Origin: Paralvinella palmiformis
Taxonomy: Eukaryota > Annelida > Polychaeta > Terebellida > Alvinellidae
DNA length: 64,000 nucleotides
Assembly: GCA_025642065.1 (NCBI GenBank)
Contig: JAODUP010000460.1
Location: 311,001-375,000, forward strand
Reading direction: 5' to 3'
Shown here: piece after piece, positions 25,151 to 37,099 of the stretch
How the letters are laid out: every line of letters begins with the position of its first letter
Numbering within the stretch: the stretch's first letter is position 1
Notes under the pieces: generated by a model
What the model saw: only the letters and a program-made list of their open reading frames with translations
Told to the model about the DNA's origin: nothing
The model's database searches: none
Program-made: the position numbers and the translations under genes

Positions 25151-26497
25151 ATCAACAACTTGATTAAATAGGGATATACATTTGAGTGTCAATAAATGGT
25201 GCTAGACTGCATCATACAAATCTCTTCAAAATAAAGAATATGATTCGTTAAGTAGAAGCCTGATCATATTAGAAAATAAAGGTTTTATCTCATAAATAGC
25301 CGGCATTATATTTGGGAAATACCCTGTTTTCCCTTTGTGTTGTATCTTTGATTTGATTATAAACACTTTGTACTGATTCATACTGTGTATTGATTAATTC
25401 AAAAACTATTCGGAATGTAAAATTATAATTCACTATGAACAATTGTTAATTTACTGTCAACTGTAATGTAAATGAAATATATCAGAGATATACCTAAATA
25501 TACGTGCACAGAAATATATCCCCCAAAAAAGGCATTTACAAGTGGAAACATCTTATAGTTTGCAGTAATGGCTGGCTGTGCAGTATTTTCTCAAAAGTGT
25601 TGTAAGACGAAAACAAATAAGCATATGTTTTAATGGAATGTTCAGACTGATAACGTGATGCATTATTAATCGAATGAAAGGTGATGCCACACAACGCGCA
25701 CCCAGTCACGCGCGCGCACACACGCATATAATGCAAAATGAGCAACCATTTATCTATTATGTTATAGTGGAATGAATATATTTGGTTCATCAATCGTATA
25801 AGGAGAGAAAGAAAGTGGTGATGAATGTGTACCCAACGTAACCACTTATCTCCCTAGTTATCTGTTTCTGTCATTACATTGATGTTGACTTAGCAGTATC
25901 ACATTTCTTTATTACAAACAAACTCTACTCATTGAATATATTGAATATAATGGTTTTATTTGTAGTCATGTAGTTATTATTACTTTGCTGTATTTGGAAT
26001 TGCGTTTATTTGATGTGAGGAAGAAAAATCCAGTACTATGTATTTTGGCACACAAAATACGGTATATGTGTCCTATTTTTGGGCTACCGTGGTTACTAAT
26101 ATATAACAGGATGAATATGTTATTGATTTTATGCCAGTTTAACACCGTGGCATTGGAAATAACACGGCAACCGAAATGTGTTTACATTCTAGACAAATGT
26201 GTTTCACCAACCACAATCTGTTATGGTGCCTGTAGTACTAGATGTTCTTTAGTAAGTATATGTGATTTGAACATATATCTCTTTTCCATAATGACGCCAC
26301 TTTTCTGAGATAATGTGTTTCATCAATGATTAAGGACACGGAAGAATATTCGCCTCAAACACTGGCGTAACACCGTTTTAATGGTGGTTTTGGTTGTCAG
26401 TGGAATATCAGTCTTATTAGCATCAGACTTGCTATTGCATAGCGCCAATTACTGGTTGCTGCTTGTAGGAGGCTGCATATACTTTGAAAAGTGTTTT

Positions 26498-26500
<3 letters not shown>

Positions 26501-26557
<57 letters not shown>
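26501..26557. repeat. (TA)n followed by a T-rich tract
   Basis: Pure TA run followed by a GGGGTGGG patch and a T-rich run with few interruptions to about 26600. Confidence 0.9.
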
Positions 26558-26561
<4 letters not shown>

Positions 26562-26599
26562 GGGTGGGTTTTTTTTTCTTTTTTTTCTTTTCATTCTTT

Positions 26600-27687
26600 C
26601 ATTCTATGATAGTAGGCAACGCAGAAACCCACTGCCCGTATCATCTGTATATATTTAATTTCTGCTGTAACAATAGAAATCGGTACTAGGTGTTTGATTT
26701 AGTGTTACAATTGCCAATAAAATGTCATTTCTTGTAAACACCAAATAAGTATACTCTTATATGTGCTTGCTGTAGTTCGCTGCAGAATAAGTTCATGTTT
26801 ACTTCACAGTATGGTAAGAAACCCACCTATATGCCAGGTTCACAGACGTATTGCTTGGGAGCATGTCATAGTTTGACCAATAGCAGTATCTATCTGCTGG
26901 GTTTAACCCTACTTGAAACGACGGTCAAATTATCACATTTTCAGTGTAATGTGGTTGTGTTCTTGATTAATGGATGTATCCTTCTTGATGCTGAGTCTAC
27001 CTGAACCTGAGATGAAGAAGAGTATTTATGATATCGGCTATAATTCACCTTTTTTTAAATTTCTTTGTTTTTTTCGTGTGACAGGAATATACGCATCACA
27101 ATGTTAATACAGTTTGCATAATCCTGCATTTTGATATAAAATATGTTCTATCCCTGATGTATGTCCTATATAGTTGCAGTATCCAAGAAATAAAAGAAAT
27201 AAGTGTTGAACAAAACAAAGAACACTTCGTAGTTTTATGTTAGATTTAACAATTTGTAATGGAAATACATAGTCAGATATTTCAGTTTCACAATCATAGT
27301 GGATTCTTTTTACAACTGCAGCTTTCTTGCTGGGATTGATATGTTCCCCGGTATTATTTGTTGCAATTTGCAACGATTTCCCTTGCAATCGTAAAAATGA
27401 TATGCTATCATTTGAACAACTTCGATGCATTTGGAATTGTGAACAATAAACACGCATGGGACAACATAGTTGTTAGCGTAAAGGACATTCCTGCAGCCTT
27501 GCTTAACACGTACTTTTGCGTATTTCCTTTTCATTCACATCTCGGCTTGAGTTATTGTTAACCCAGATTAATTTCATATAACCTATTTTGACTGTAGCAA
27601 AATAGTCTTCGGTAGCAATCTGTTCGCTGTAATGTTCAGGCAGGATTGTATATCGTAGTTGTAGTTGTTTTTTATTTTATTTTGCAG
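26600..27687. other. Private DNA in unit C', nothing firmly recognised
   Basis: Holds overlapping open frames on both strands: 26795-27004 plus, 27358-27561 plus, 27104-27457 minus and 27310-27534 minus. None has a motif I recognise. The overlap of similar-length frames on opposite strands argues for chance. Confidence 0.4.
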
Positions 27688-27691
27688 ATAA

Positions 27692-27907
27692 CTGCGTTCA
27701 TCTGTTGGACTGAAATGGGGTGAGTTTCAGGTGCTCACTAGGTATGTTCGCTTCATAAACAAATTGATCCCATTGTTGTTATCCAGATGGCGGAAGGACT
27801 CTCTGAAACATGGTGTCTTGATTATAATTATTGGAGAGCCAAATGAGGCCAGCTTAGATGTTCTTTATGAATCAACGTGTTGCAATTCTAAAGGTGGCAA
27901 TGAATAG
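27692..27907 (+). CDS. Open frame beside a strong splice-acceptor-like site, unknown
   Basis: A 71-codon frame without an internal ATG start begins just after a TAA and ends at TAG 27905-27907. It contains a hydrophobic and basic middle (LIPLLLSRWRKDSLKHGVLI) and an acidic, Cys-containing end. Directly upstream is a textbook acceptor-like tract, TTTTATTTTATTTTGCAG, ending at 27687. A GGGGTGAGT donor-like site lies at about 27717-27725. If both sites are used, the exon would be only 32 bases and this frame would not be read as shown. The signals and the frame are therefore not consistent with each other, and I do not assign a product. Confidence 0.15.
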   Translation: MRSSVGLKWGEFQVLTRYVRFINKLIPLLLSRWRKDSLKHGVLIIIIGEPNEASLDVLYESTCCNSKGGNE

Positions 27908-28087
27908 TAATGTACATAAACGACATCTATGTGCCAATACTTTGATTGCAATCAATCGAACGACTGTTCTTCGTATTTAGCATTGTGTTGGGTCAATGAA
28001 TAACAATCAATAATTGATACGATCAATGTAACACAAGAACTGAATTTCTAGACTATAGCATTATCACGCTGCCATTAACACCATTAA

Positions 28088-28160
28088 CACACACACACTC
28101 ACACACATACACACACTCACACATACACTCACACACACACGCACACTCACACACACACAC
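28088..28160. repeat. Degenerate (CA)n
   Basis: CA-rich array with CACT and CATA variants, upstream of block 6 of unit C', at the place of 12186-12270 in unit B. Confidence 0.85.
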
Positions 28161-28892
28161 TAGTTTACAACAAAAAAGTGTCTCTGTTTCACTCAAACAA
28201 AGAAAACATAATTAAAATCCGAAGAACCTTGATGGGAAAACAATAGATGACGATAGATACATGATTAACCTCACAAATGGGGTCGCACTGTTGCGAAGAT
28301 TATAATGAAGACTTGTGGATGATGGATTTGATACAAAAATAAGACGATAGACCAAAATATATTTCTACAGTGAAATTCTATATTGCTTTCTCGGTTAAAT
28401 GTTCATTGCCCTATACTGATTTGTGGACAGTTCAAAATGCTTAACGATAATTTGTCATTTCTAAAACCGTCATTTCGTCTTTAATGGGGACAACAAATCG
28501 GTGATGTCATTATGACATATGGTTTGTCTCTACCAATCTCGCCAGTATATAAGCCGTCCGAGAAGATGACCATTAAGGGCTGAGGCAGCCAGTGTCCACT
28601 TAACTAAAGGAATACATCTGCTAAGAACAGATATCACTGACATCACGTGTTATATTCCCCTTGAGTTTCATTTGCCAATAAGCTGATGTTTATTTATTCC
28701 GAGTACAACTATCCATCTTTATTTTATTACCCAGCCATCTTGTTGGACATCTTATGCCATATCTAGTATCTGCTAGTTTTACTGCCTTGATATGTGAAGA
28801 TTAAAGATTATTGAGAGGAGCAAGAAACGATAAAGGTTTTACTGAGATACGGAAGTATTTTTCACTGAAGAGCTCTGTGCATTCATGTTGTG

Positions 28893-28990
28893 CACACAAA
28901 CACACACACATATATATATATATATATAGTTCAAGAGAATGCAAATAACTCTTTCCGTGCACGTGTACGTGTGTGTGTGTGTGTGTGTGT
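28893..28990. repeat. (CA)n-(TA)n and (GT)n pair
   Basis: CA-TA run at 28893-28928 and GT run at 28969-28990 around the start of block 7 in unit C'. Confidence 0.85.
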
Positions 28991-29814
28991 TTTTTTTATT
29001 ATCTGCGTGCTTGACGTACACTTGTGTGTGTGGTTGTATATTTGTTCAAGCTTGAGTCTGTTAATGCTAACCCTTGGTAATGTTTGTATATGCGTGTGTA
29101 TATGTGAAATTCTGATGTAAAACAGCGTTCATTATATCAGTCAGCTTGTATAAGTTGTACAAAATATATAAAATTAATTCATTTTATTCTGGAAAAGAAA
29201 TGTTTATTATCATAGATAATGATAGCACCGTTTTGACTACCACATTAGAGAAAAGGGGAATGTTTGAATCTCGAAGTAAATTTATTTTTATCATCCCTGG
29301 TAAATTGCAAACTTATTATTTTGTCACTAGAGAGAAGAGCTTAAGGAACAAATAAAATGGACTGAGATTTCCTGTAAAGGTTGTTTCTTGGATTAAGGTT
29401 GGAAAGAATAGAGAAGAAAAATAACTAGTGGATGCAATGTCCGAACGATAAATATCTTTTGATTGATGAATAGAGATACACTGAGATAGACAATCCCCAT
29501 CAATCATTTCCTTAATAAAACAATTATGAAATTATAAAACCGTTTAGAAACGAAATTAAATATCAAGGTGTACTTCATAAACAACGGAGCAGAACGATTA
29601 ATTGTTCAATGAAATTAAATAAGAACAGTAGTCTATCAAACAAGTCATGAAAGACAGATCAAAAGACTGAAAGACGACGATACAATTAGATAGCGATCAT
29701 CCCTTCCAACCCTATTAATAGATCAACAGATTTAACTGGCGTGATATTTTATACATGTGTAAATATGTGTATGCAAAATGTATATATCGATGAATTTATG
29801 AGAGTACGAAATTG

Positions 29815-29818
<4 letters not shown>

Positions 29819-29878
<60 letters not shown>

Positions 29879-29903
29879 ATAATAGATATATATCATACGA
29901 TCA

Positions 29904-29968
<65 letters not shown>
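29819..29968. repeat. Two (TA)n tracts with a small non-repeat island
   Basis: TA runs at 29819-29877 and 29904-29968 separated by about 26 mixed bases. Confidence 0.95.
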
Positions 29969-29971
<3 letters not shown>

Positions 29972-32270
29972 AAGCACCTAAAGTAGCATTTTCAATACAA
30001 GAGTCAACCACATAAATGCATTTCGTTTTATTGTTTTGAACATGCATGTAAATCATGATAAAAAGAGATAAGGCAAAGATTTATTTAACAACATATACAT
30101 ATAACAATCATGCACATATATACATATTACTTCACTCTACAGCATATGTTGTAGGGTGTTACTTGACAAGAGATTGGTCGTCTTCTATCAACACTAAATA
30201 TCACTTTAATTAAACTTTCATAATATGCAACATTATATAACTATTTCAAGATTTATTAATCGTTGGAAATGCCAATTAATGTATATTCATATGCTCGGTT
30301 ATTTAGGGATGTATTTATACATTATGTGTATTAATATATTGTCTTTGTATTCCCAAAAGGAAAATCAGATGAGTCTTCAAGATCGTGGATATTTATGCTG
30401 CGCGTTAATACTTAAACCTTACGAAGAAGCGATTCACATTTACTTTAGCTAATATGCTATGATGAAGTGAATAATTTACTCTGACAAGAAATGATTATCT
30501 CTTTCCCTTATATATTAATTTAGTTAGTATGTACCTTTAAGTAATTATTCAAGAGAATAATGTATTATAATTTAATATACGTTTATTCATTGGCAGAATT
30601 TAGACGTATTTCTATTCTCCACATTTGTAAAAGAAGTATATATCTTCAGTGACTGGGTAATCAGGATTGGTATTTAAGTTGCTGATACCTTATGAATCCC
30701 GAATTCCTAATACACACATAAATTGGTATTAGTTAATTTAACAGGCTATTGTTATGGTCTTAGTACAGTTATTCCAGCGGAAATGTATACACCTGGACAC
30801 CATTTCCTCTATTTACACTATCAATTACAACCAAATTTCACCTCATATTTTCATTTTTCTTAGACTTCAAATAGTTGAAAGTATGTTAGATATTTATCCA
30901 CAAAATACGTTTCTAGTTTAATAAAGCATTAGCCTAGAAACTGGTACAGCGTATAAAGAAAATCGCTTATTTAGAATACAGGAAACGAAGCAGATGTGGT
31001 TAGAATTTTAAGGTGAATTAAATATATATTTATGTTACTGAGATTTGAGTTTGAACAGCATTATCCCATCATATGATTAAGTTAGTTGAAGTTAGGCTTT
31101 TATGTTTAATTTAGAAGAAAAATATGTTATTTTCAAAATGTTTTAGAAAACAGTGAAAACTTACTTATGTACCCTATATGAGGTCTACTCTGTTCAATTC
31201 GTTTGCTTTGCCTCGGTTTTTGTCACATCTTGAAATTACGACAGGCCAGCGCCTATCCAAGAACACACATCCCACATACACAGGAAATACGACACCTTCA
31301 GATTTACAGTTTACCCACACAGAAGCATCTTGGTAAACGAAAAATATTTAAAAAAAGGCTGCACTATATTAATACACCGATATCCCACGTTTATTGGTAA
31401 CCTGTTGTTTGGTAGATGTGGTCCGTTTTTCTCTTACCATAAATGATTTGTCACAATGGGAAATATATGAATTATATTTGTAATGGTAGGTCACATGAAA
31501 CACTGGTTCAATGATGGCGAAAGTGTACTTAATATGGAAATATGTGTTAGGCCTCTGGTTATTTTCCAACCAAAGAAAATCCAGTGATAGGACATCAATT
31601 CAAGTTGTATTTATTGGAATGAAGTTTGATCTTAATGGTAACTCTTCAGACATGCACACCACATTAGGTATTTAATACAGTCTTACATCTGTACTTGATA
31701 GAAATCCGCTTTATCAAAAGGATATACGGACTAATTACCATAAATGAAAAATACATGTTTGGTTCTTGTATGGGATATTAGTTGAAGACTTTGTGTAGAA
31801 CACTTATACTATACAATAAAACGAAATCTGTATAAGGAAGGGTTATGCATACTTCAAGGCTAAAATTCGAAGGTGACTTATAGGTGAAAGGTGATAAATA
31901 AAATCGGAATATGGATTCACCAAGGTGCATATCAAATTTCAATTAATGAATAATTAGTTCATTTTATTAAACAGATAATCTGTTTCGTGTAACATGAATC
32001 AGGATATCACTGATCCAAGAAAATGTTACCTGCTGTTTAATTAACAAAATGTTAGCAATCTTCGCTGTTCTGTTTTCTATTTCCAGTAGTATTATAGTTG
32101 TTCGCACACTGAACAATGCAATAAGGGGCTCATATCGTCATTGCAGGTTCATCACGTATATTCATATTGCATGCAACTTGTCATTTTATCCACCCCTATG
32201 CAAGTCGTTTATCCCTACAGACTGACATTTATATTTGTCCTATGTTGATGTCAAACTACTGTTACATCTG

Positions 32271-32310
32271 AGCCTAGTATAGCCTAGTATAGCTTAGTAT
32301 AGCCTAGTTT
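32271..32310 (+). repeat. Decamer tandem repeat, four copies
   Basis: Four successive 10-base units of AGCCTAGTAT, the third with AGCTT and the fourth ending GTTT. Confidence 0.9.
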
Positions 32311-32339
32311 GACAACGTGGTAGTTTTCCTATCTTCTCA

Positions 32340-32960
32340 CGGTCCTATACTAAATCTCGGAATATATTTCGCACTATTCGTATACTACAAAGAGAAGATA
32401 GCCATATGAATCCAGGCCTTCCTATCCTGCAAAATATCCGCTTAGCTACCAGACACATTAAATCCGTCCATAATAAATCAGCCAGTATCATAGACTCGGT
32501 AATATCTAAGATATTAGCTATATCTAAGACAGTTTCTATTATCACCCTCAATGCGACTTCACTTAGCCCTTATTACCCAGCCGTTCATATTTCTGATACC
32601 TGGCATCCTGAATATGTTGTTATCAACAACCACGTCACTCTGGACGAGAAGGCCGGGTTGGCTTTCGGGTATCCAATACATTTAAAGCAAAGTCCCACTC
32701 GGTACCGATCTATTGTAGTTTCGAAGTTATCTGAAACAAATACAACTTAGTTGTTATTCATCCTGAATGTTTTATCCATGATGATTTTAACCATCATTTA
32801 GATACACAGTTCACTATTACATCTACATATTAATGACACACAAGCAAGTCTTTTTCTTAAAAACACCCGTTTGTTTCTCCACAAATATTTATGATCTCCT
32901 CAAAATCCGGTGTACACCTGACTATTTCCTTACACTAACTGCCATAAATGATTTATTGGA
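32340..32960 (+). mobile_element. LINE endonuclease-domain fragment (CR1/L2-like)
   Basis: The frame 32406-32750 reads as the start of a LINE endonuclease: NPGLPILQNIRLATRHIKSV, then NKSASIIDSVIS. A corrupted motif ISKTVSIITLNATSLSP follows, where functional copies have the 'ILALTETWLxP' pattern, and then GLAFGYPIHLKQS. After a stop, another frame continues with bases corresponding to the GDFNHHLDT motif at about 32784-32815. No reverse transcriptase follows, so this is a 5' or internal fragment whose 3' part was lost. It lies between block 9 of unit C' and block 1 of unit D. Style is closest to family II, but assignment by eye is uncertain. Confidence 0.65.
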
Positions 32961-34015
32961 TTAGTTCATGGTCTAAAGATAATTAATAATAATAATACTA
33001 ATAATAGCAGATATACATTGGAAGAATAATTCAATTGATAATAATCTTTATAGGGATACTCGCAACATTGGCATTCTAGCGTTTAATGATTAGAGAATAA
33101 AATAGGAACTTATCGCAAACCCTAAAGCTGATTTATCACAATTATGTGAACAATAGCATGCTACATTTATAACTTTACCTGACAAACGCACATATGCTTA
33201 ATATTATTAATGCCAAAGTACGCCATGTACCATGTATTGTGATACGGGACTGCGAGGCCAAACAAATCACCTTAAACACCTATTATAAAACAATTGTTTG
33301 TGTAAAATTCTCTTATGAAATGTATTCAACACCGATTACACTATTTAGTAATATATAGTTCAATATACGAAAGCTAGCTAACGATTTGAAGTACCGTTAA
33401 TTATGATTGATGACTTCATACCCAAGAAAGTACAGGCTTATTGTAAATGTATTTTGTCATACGCTGTCGTCTTTTACCTATTGTATCCTAATAAAAGCCT
33501 TGATTTAAATTCATATTTATATTTCGTTCACGTTAATTGATTTAGTCAAGACATTTCGAGATGAATAACGAGATATTGAAGGCATTTATTTACTGCATTC
33601 CAATTTGTCTAAGCTTTCAAATAATGAGATACTGTTCTTTGATAATTTCGTATTCCCACTTTAGAAGATATCTAAAAATATTGCTAAAGAATCAAGCGAT
33701 CAGATGTTTGTAATAATCAACTAAAGTTCGAATGTTTGATTTTTGTCTGGATTGACATATACAAGTAGAATCGCTCTCTGATTTTGTTATGTTAAATGTG
33801 TTTCGTGCCTTCTGTGCGTTTTTGTTAATTTTTTCAAGTAATAAACTAATTTAATTAAGATCAACATATGACAAGTATTACAGGAATATAATTAGCTACT
33901 TGTTTTCTAGTAATGCCCATTAAATAAGTGTATAATAAGTTTATTAAATGTCATAATAAAACGATCATAGGTATGCTAGAAAATGTAGGATTATAATTGA
34001 TAATTTGATAAAAAA
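32961..34015. other. AT-rich spacer between units C' and D
   Basis: No gene or element recognised. Confidence 0.5.
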
Positions 34016-34720
34016 TGTTTATTTGACATTTTAGACTAATAACACTCACTTTATTTGAATAAACATTGGAATACCCAAATAACTTATAATAAAGCCTGGT
34101 AATAACCAGTAATAAATGTATGTAATTTAAATATTCGAATATCACTTTATTAATTATTATAAATAACTAGTTGTAATGGAGCTAAACATCTAACGTGCAA
34201 TTGGCATTTTTTTCTTCTTATGTTGTATAATTGTTTCCTCGGTGATAGAATGCTAACGAATCCTCGTCACAACCATGGATTCGGTATCAAGCGCCTCGAT
34301 GATTTTAAATGCCACTAGTTTAAGGAGCATACATTTTGAGATTGTTCAATCAATGCGAATTACTAAGTGCCCATCTTGTCGTTGAATCACGCTTAACAAC
34401 ATCTCTTAACTGAATAAACTAGCCACGTCTAGGCATCTGATCGCATAACGTTTTTTACTGTTATCTACTATGGTATAGAAATAGTTTTTTCTGTCACATC
34501 TAACTATTTATAGACAAGGCTTTTGACGTTATAGTCCACAAGCATGACTCCCCTATGAATACTATTCATGACAAGTTTTCCTAAATATGGGAAGTATAAA
34601 AGTATACCCCTGCATCTACAGGGGTTAAAAACGTGAATAAAACGACAATAATCGTAGTTATAGTACGTTTAGTCAGCCAGCTACTGAACTTGAAGTGGTA
34701 ACGTTTCCAGATATTGCCCA

Positions 34721-34721
<1 letters not shown>

Positions 34722-34774
<53 letters not shown>

Positions 34775-34782
34775 TACAGGTT

Positions 34783-34844
<62 letters not shown>
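34722..34844. repeat. Two (TA)n tracts
   Basis: TA runs at 34722-34771 and 34787-34844 around a 16-base non-repeat island. Confidence 0.95.
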
Positions 34845-34848
<4 letters not shown>

Positions 34849-35805
34849 TATATAGAGTATATTTAAGTAAAATTATTAGAGCAAATGCGAGTAGGAAAAT
34901 TTTGAACTTGGAAAATCAGTAGTGTATTACTGTAATGGTGAATCCATATGTGTAGTATCTTTCATATCAAATCCGTTCCAGTCAGTGTTTTTTTTAATAA
35001 TTTGTTTGGTATTATTCGAACGTGGAGATGATGTATTTACATCACATATCAGATTTTATAAGATTTCTTACTGTTAGGGTAGCGCTATGAGAACTGTCTA
35101 TAAACAAAGGACATACTGAAACCCATCTATTTTGGAATCCTATTCTGGTCTAAACGTCAACGAATGGCATCAAAGACATTCGAGATTGACGGATATCAAT
35201 TTAGACTCCGGTGTTTATGCCTAGAATGAATTACTTTCGTTGACCTTAAAAACAATAAGTGTAAATTAATTATACGAAAGATGACGAAAGATTTGTCAAA
35301 AACATGTATCTTTCGACAGTGACCTTGACTTGCTATATTTATTCTTAAATAAATTTAGTCTTATTATTGTCTCATTACCTAGTCTACTCCTCAATGTGGA
35401 AGTCCACGGTGAATTTAATTGGCACACAAATACACAAATAAAACATACAGACACTCAGACACAAGCACACACACACACTGAGTTTTAATAATTTTATTAT
35501 TTAAATATATTTATTATCCAATATTAATGTCGTAATAGGCATATCCATGGCAAATTATGAACAAGTTATATAGTATGACTGTTACTGTGACAGTGAACCT
35601 GTTTATTTATCTACTGTTTCGAAGACAATTGGATACCTTTGGTGGCAAAGTGCATTGGGGATAACAAAAACCAAACATAAAGTAAATAAATAATAATAGT
35701 GTGCATCGACTTGATACAAATATTAGATATAGCGAGAAAACATGAATTATTTAAGAAACTAATAACATATATTTGAACTAACATGCGTTAATGGTCTCCC
35801 CTTCC

Positions 35806-35808
35806 TAT

Positions 35809-35886
<78 letters not shown>

Positions 35887-35957
35887 AGTGTGTGTGTGTG
35901 TGTGCGTGTGTTGGTGTGTGTGTGTGTGTGTTGTGTGTGTGTGTGTGTTGGTGTATT
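35806..35957. repeat. Compound (TA)n-(GT)n microsatellite
   Basis: TA run with one interruption to about 35862, then an interrupted GT array. Equivalent to the CT/TA array of unit A fused to the TG array of units B and C. Confidence 0.95.
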
Positions 35958-37099
35958 TAAGCGCGTGTGTGTGCCATTATGAATGATTGTGTGTTTATGT
36001 ATGTGTATGTATGTGTGAGGGGGATAGGTTACAGGTATATAACCTGGTCAAATTGTAAAGAGATAATTCGTACTGTAGTTTTAGCTAGAATGAAACTCCG
36101 TTTTTATAATCAAATCAATTTTTTTTATTAAAGCAACTGCAAAGAAACACATTTCCCCCTAAGCTTGTATATGTTTAGAAATATTAATGGTGTCAAAATA
36201 TATATCTGTATATCAGTTAATTATGTGGGCTGATATCTGGTTAGTGTCGTACACAAACACATTTTTACTAGAGTATTATATTAAGGGATGACGCCAACTC
36301 TTACGCAAAACAGCAGCACCGTTCAAGACTGTTCAATAAAGCTTCGGCTTGAGCTAGTGAACGAGTAAAGGTCACTTAGACGAAGTTACCGTTTTAGAAA
36401 TATTAAATTTCCTGGCCAGCGCGTGTAATCCACTTGTTTACATCAAAACTTGTATTAGTGCTGATGGCAATATCGATCATATGATATAGAAACAATACCG
36501 TTGTCACTGTCCAGGTCAGACGTAGGCTCATAGTTTATTTTGTTCAACTTCATGACCTAACCTTGATGTCAAGGCCGAGTGTCAACAAAACGTGTAACAC
36601 TGTATCATACAAATTCCTTCCATAAATTGAGGATGAATAGACCCCAAAATAGAAACTTATTCTTAGCAGAAAATGAGGTAATATTTCCATACATAGTAGA
36701 AAATATATAAAAGATAATACTTTATGTTTGACTTTTGTCTTGTCTGTTATATTTGGTGTAATTTATGAACTGTCCAAGAGCACGGTTAGCCAAAAATATA
36801 CATGTTTTATTAGCGCATACAAATGGATTCAGAGTGTAGGATTATAATTATATTTGAAAAGTTGTTATTCTTCTGTGAACAGTAATGTATATTAAATATA
36901 TCATAGCTATATGTGAATATATATGATCGTAAATATATATCGATCATTGTGAATGGGCTACATTCATACACAAGTTGGGTACCCAGAAATTTTAAATTGA
37001 TTATAATACTCTAAAGGGAATTATGTGGCTAGAAGACACGGGCAATTCAATTGTCCATCACTGATTAGAGTTTTAAACTAGGGTAGTCATCGGAAAATC

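Larger units (their letters stand above)
25150..31700 (+). repeat. Segmental duplication unit C'
   Basis: Blocks: end of block 4 at 25160-25310; block 5 at 25735-26300; block 6 at 28215-28710; block 7 at 28920-29545; block 8 at 30200-31080; block 9 at 31160-31680. Blocks 6 to 9 are missing from unit C, so C plus C' together make one complete unit with blocks 4 and 5 present twice. Between blocks 5 and 6 (26330-28200) lies mostly private DNA, including a (TA)n tract and a short candidate frame. In block 5 the sequence after the shared region reads TTTA followed by GTAAGTAT at about 26251, a good splice-donor match also present in unit A (about 4421) but mutated in unit B. Confidence 0.83.
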
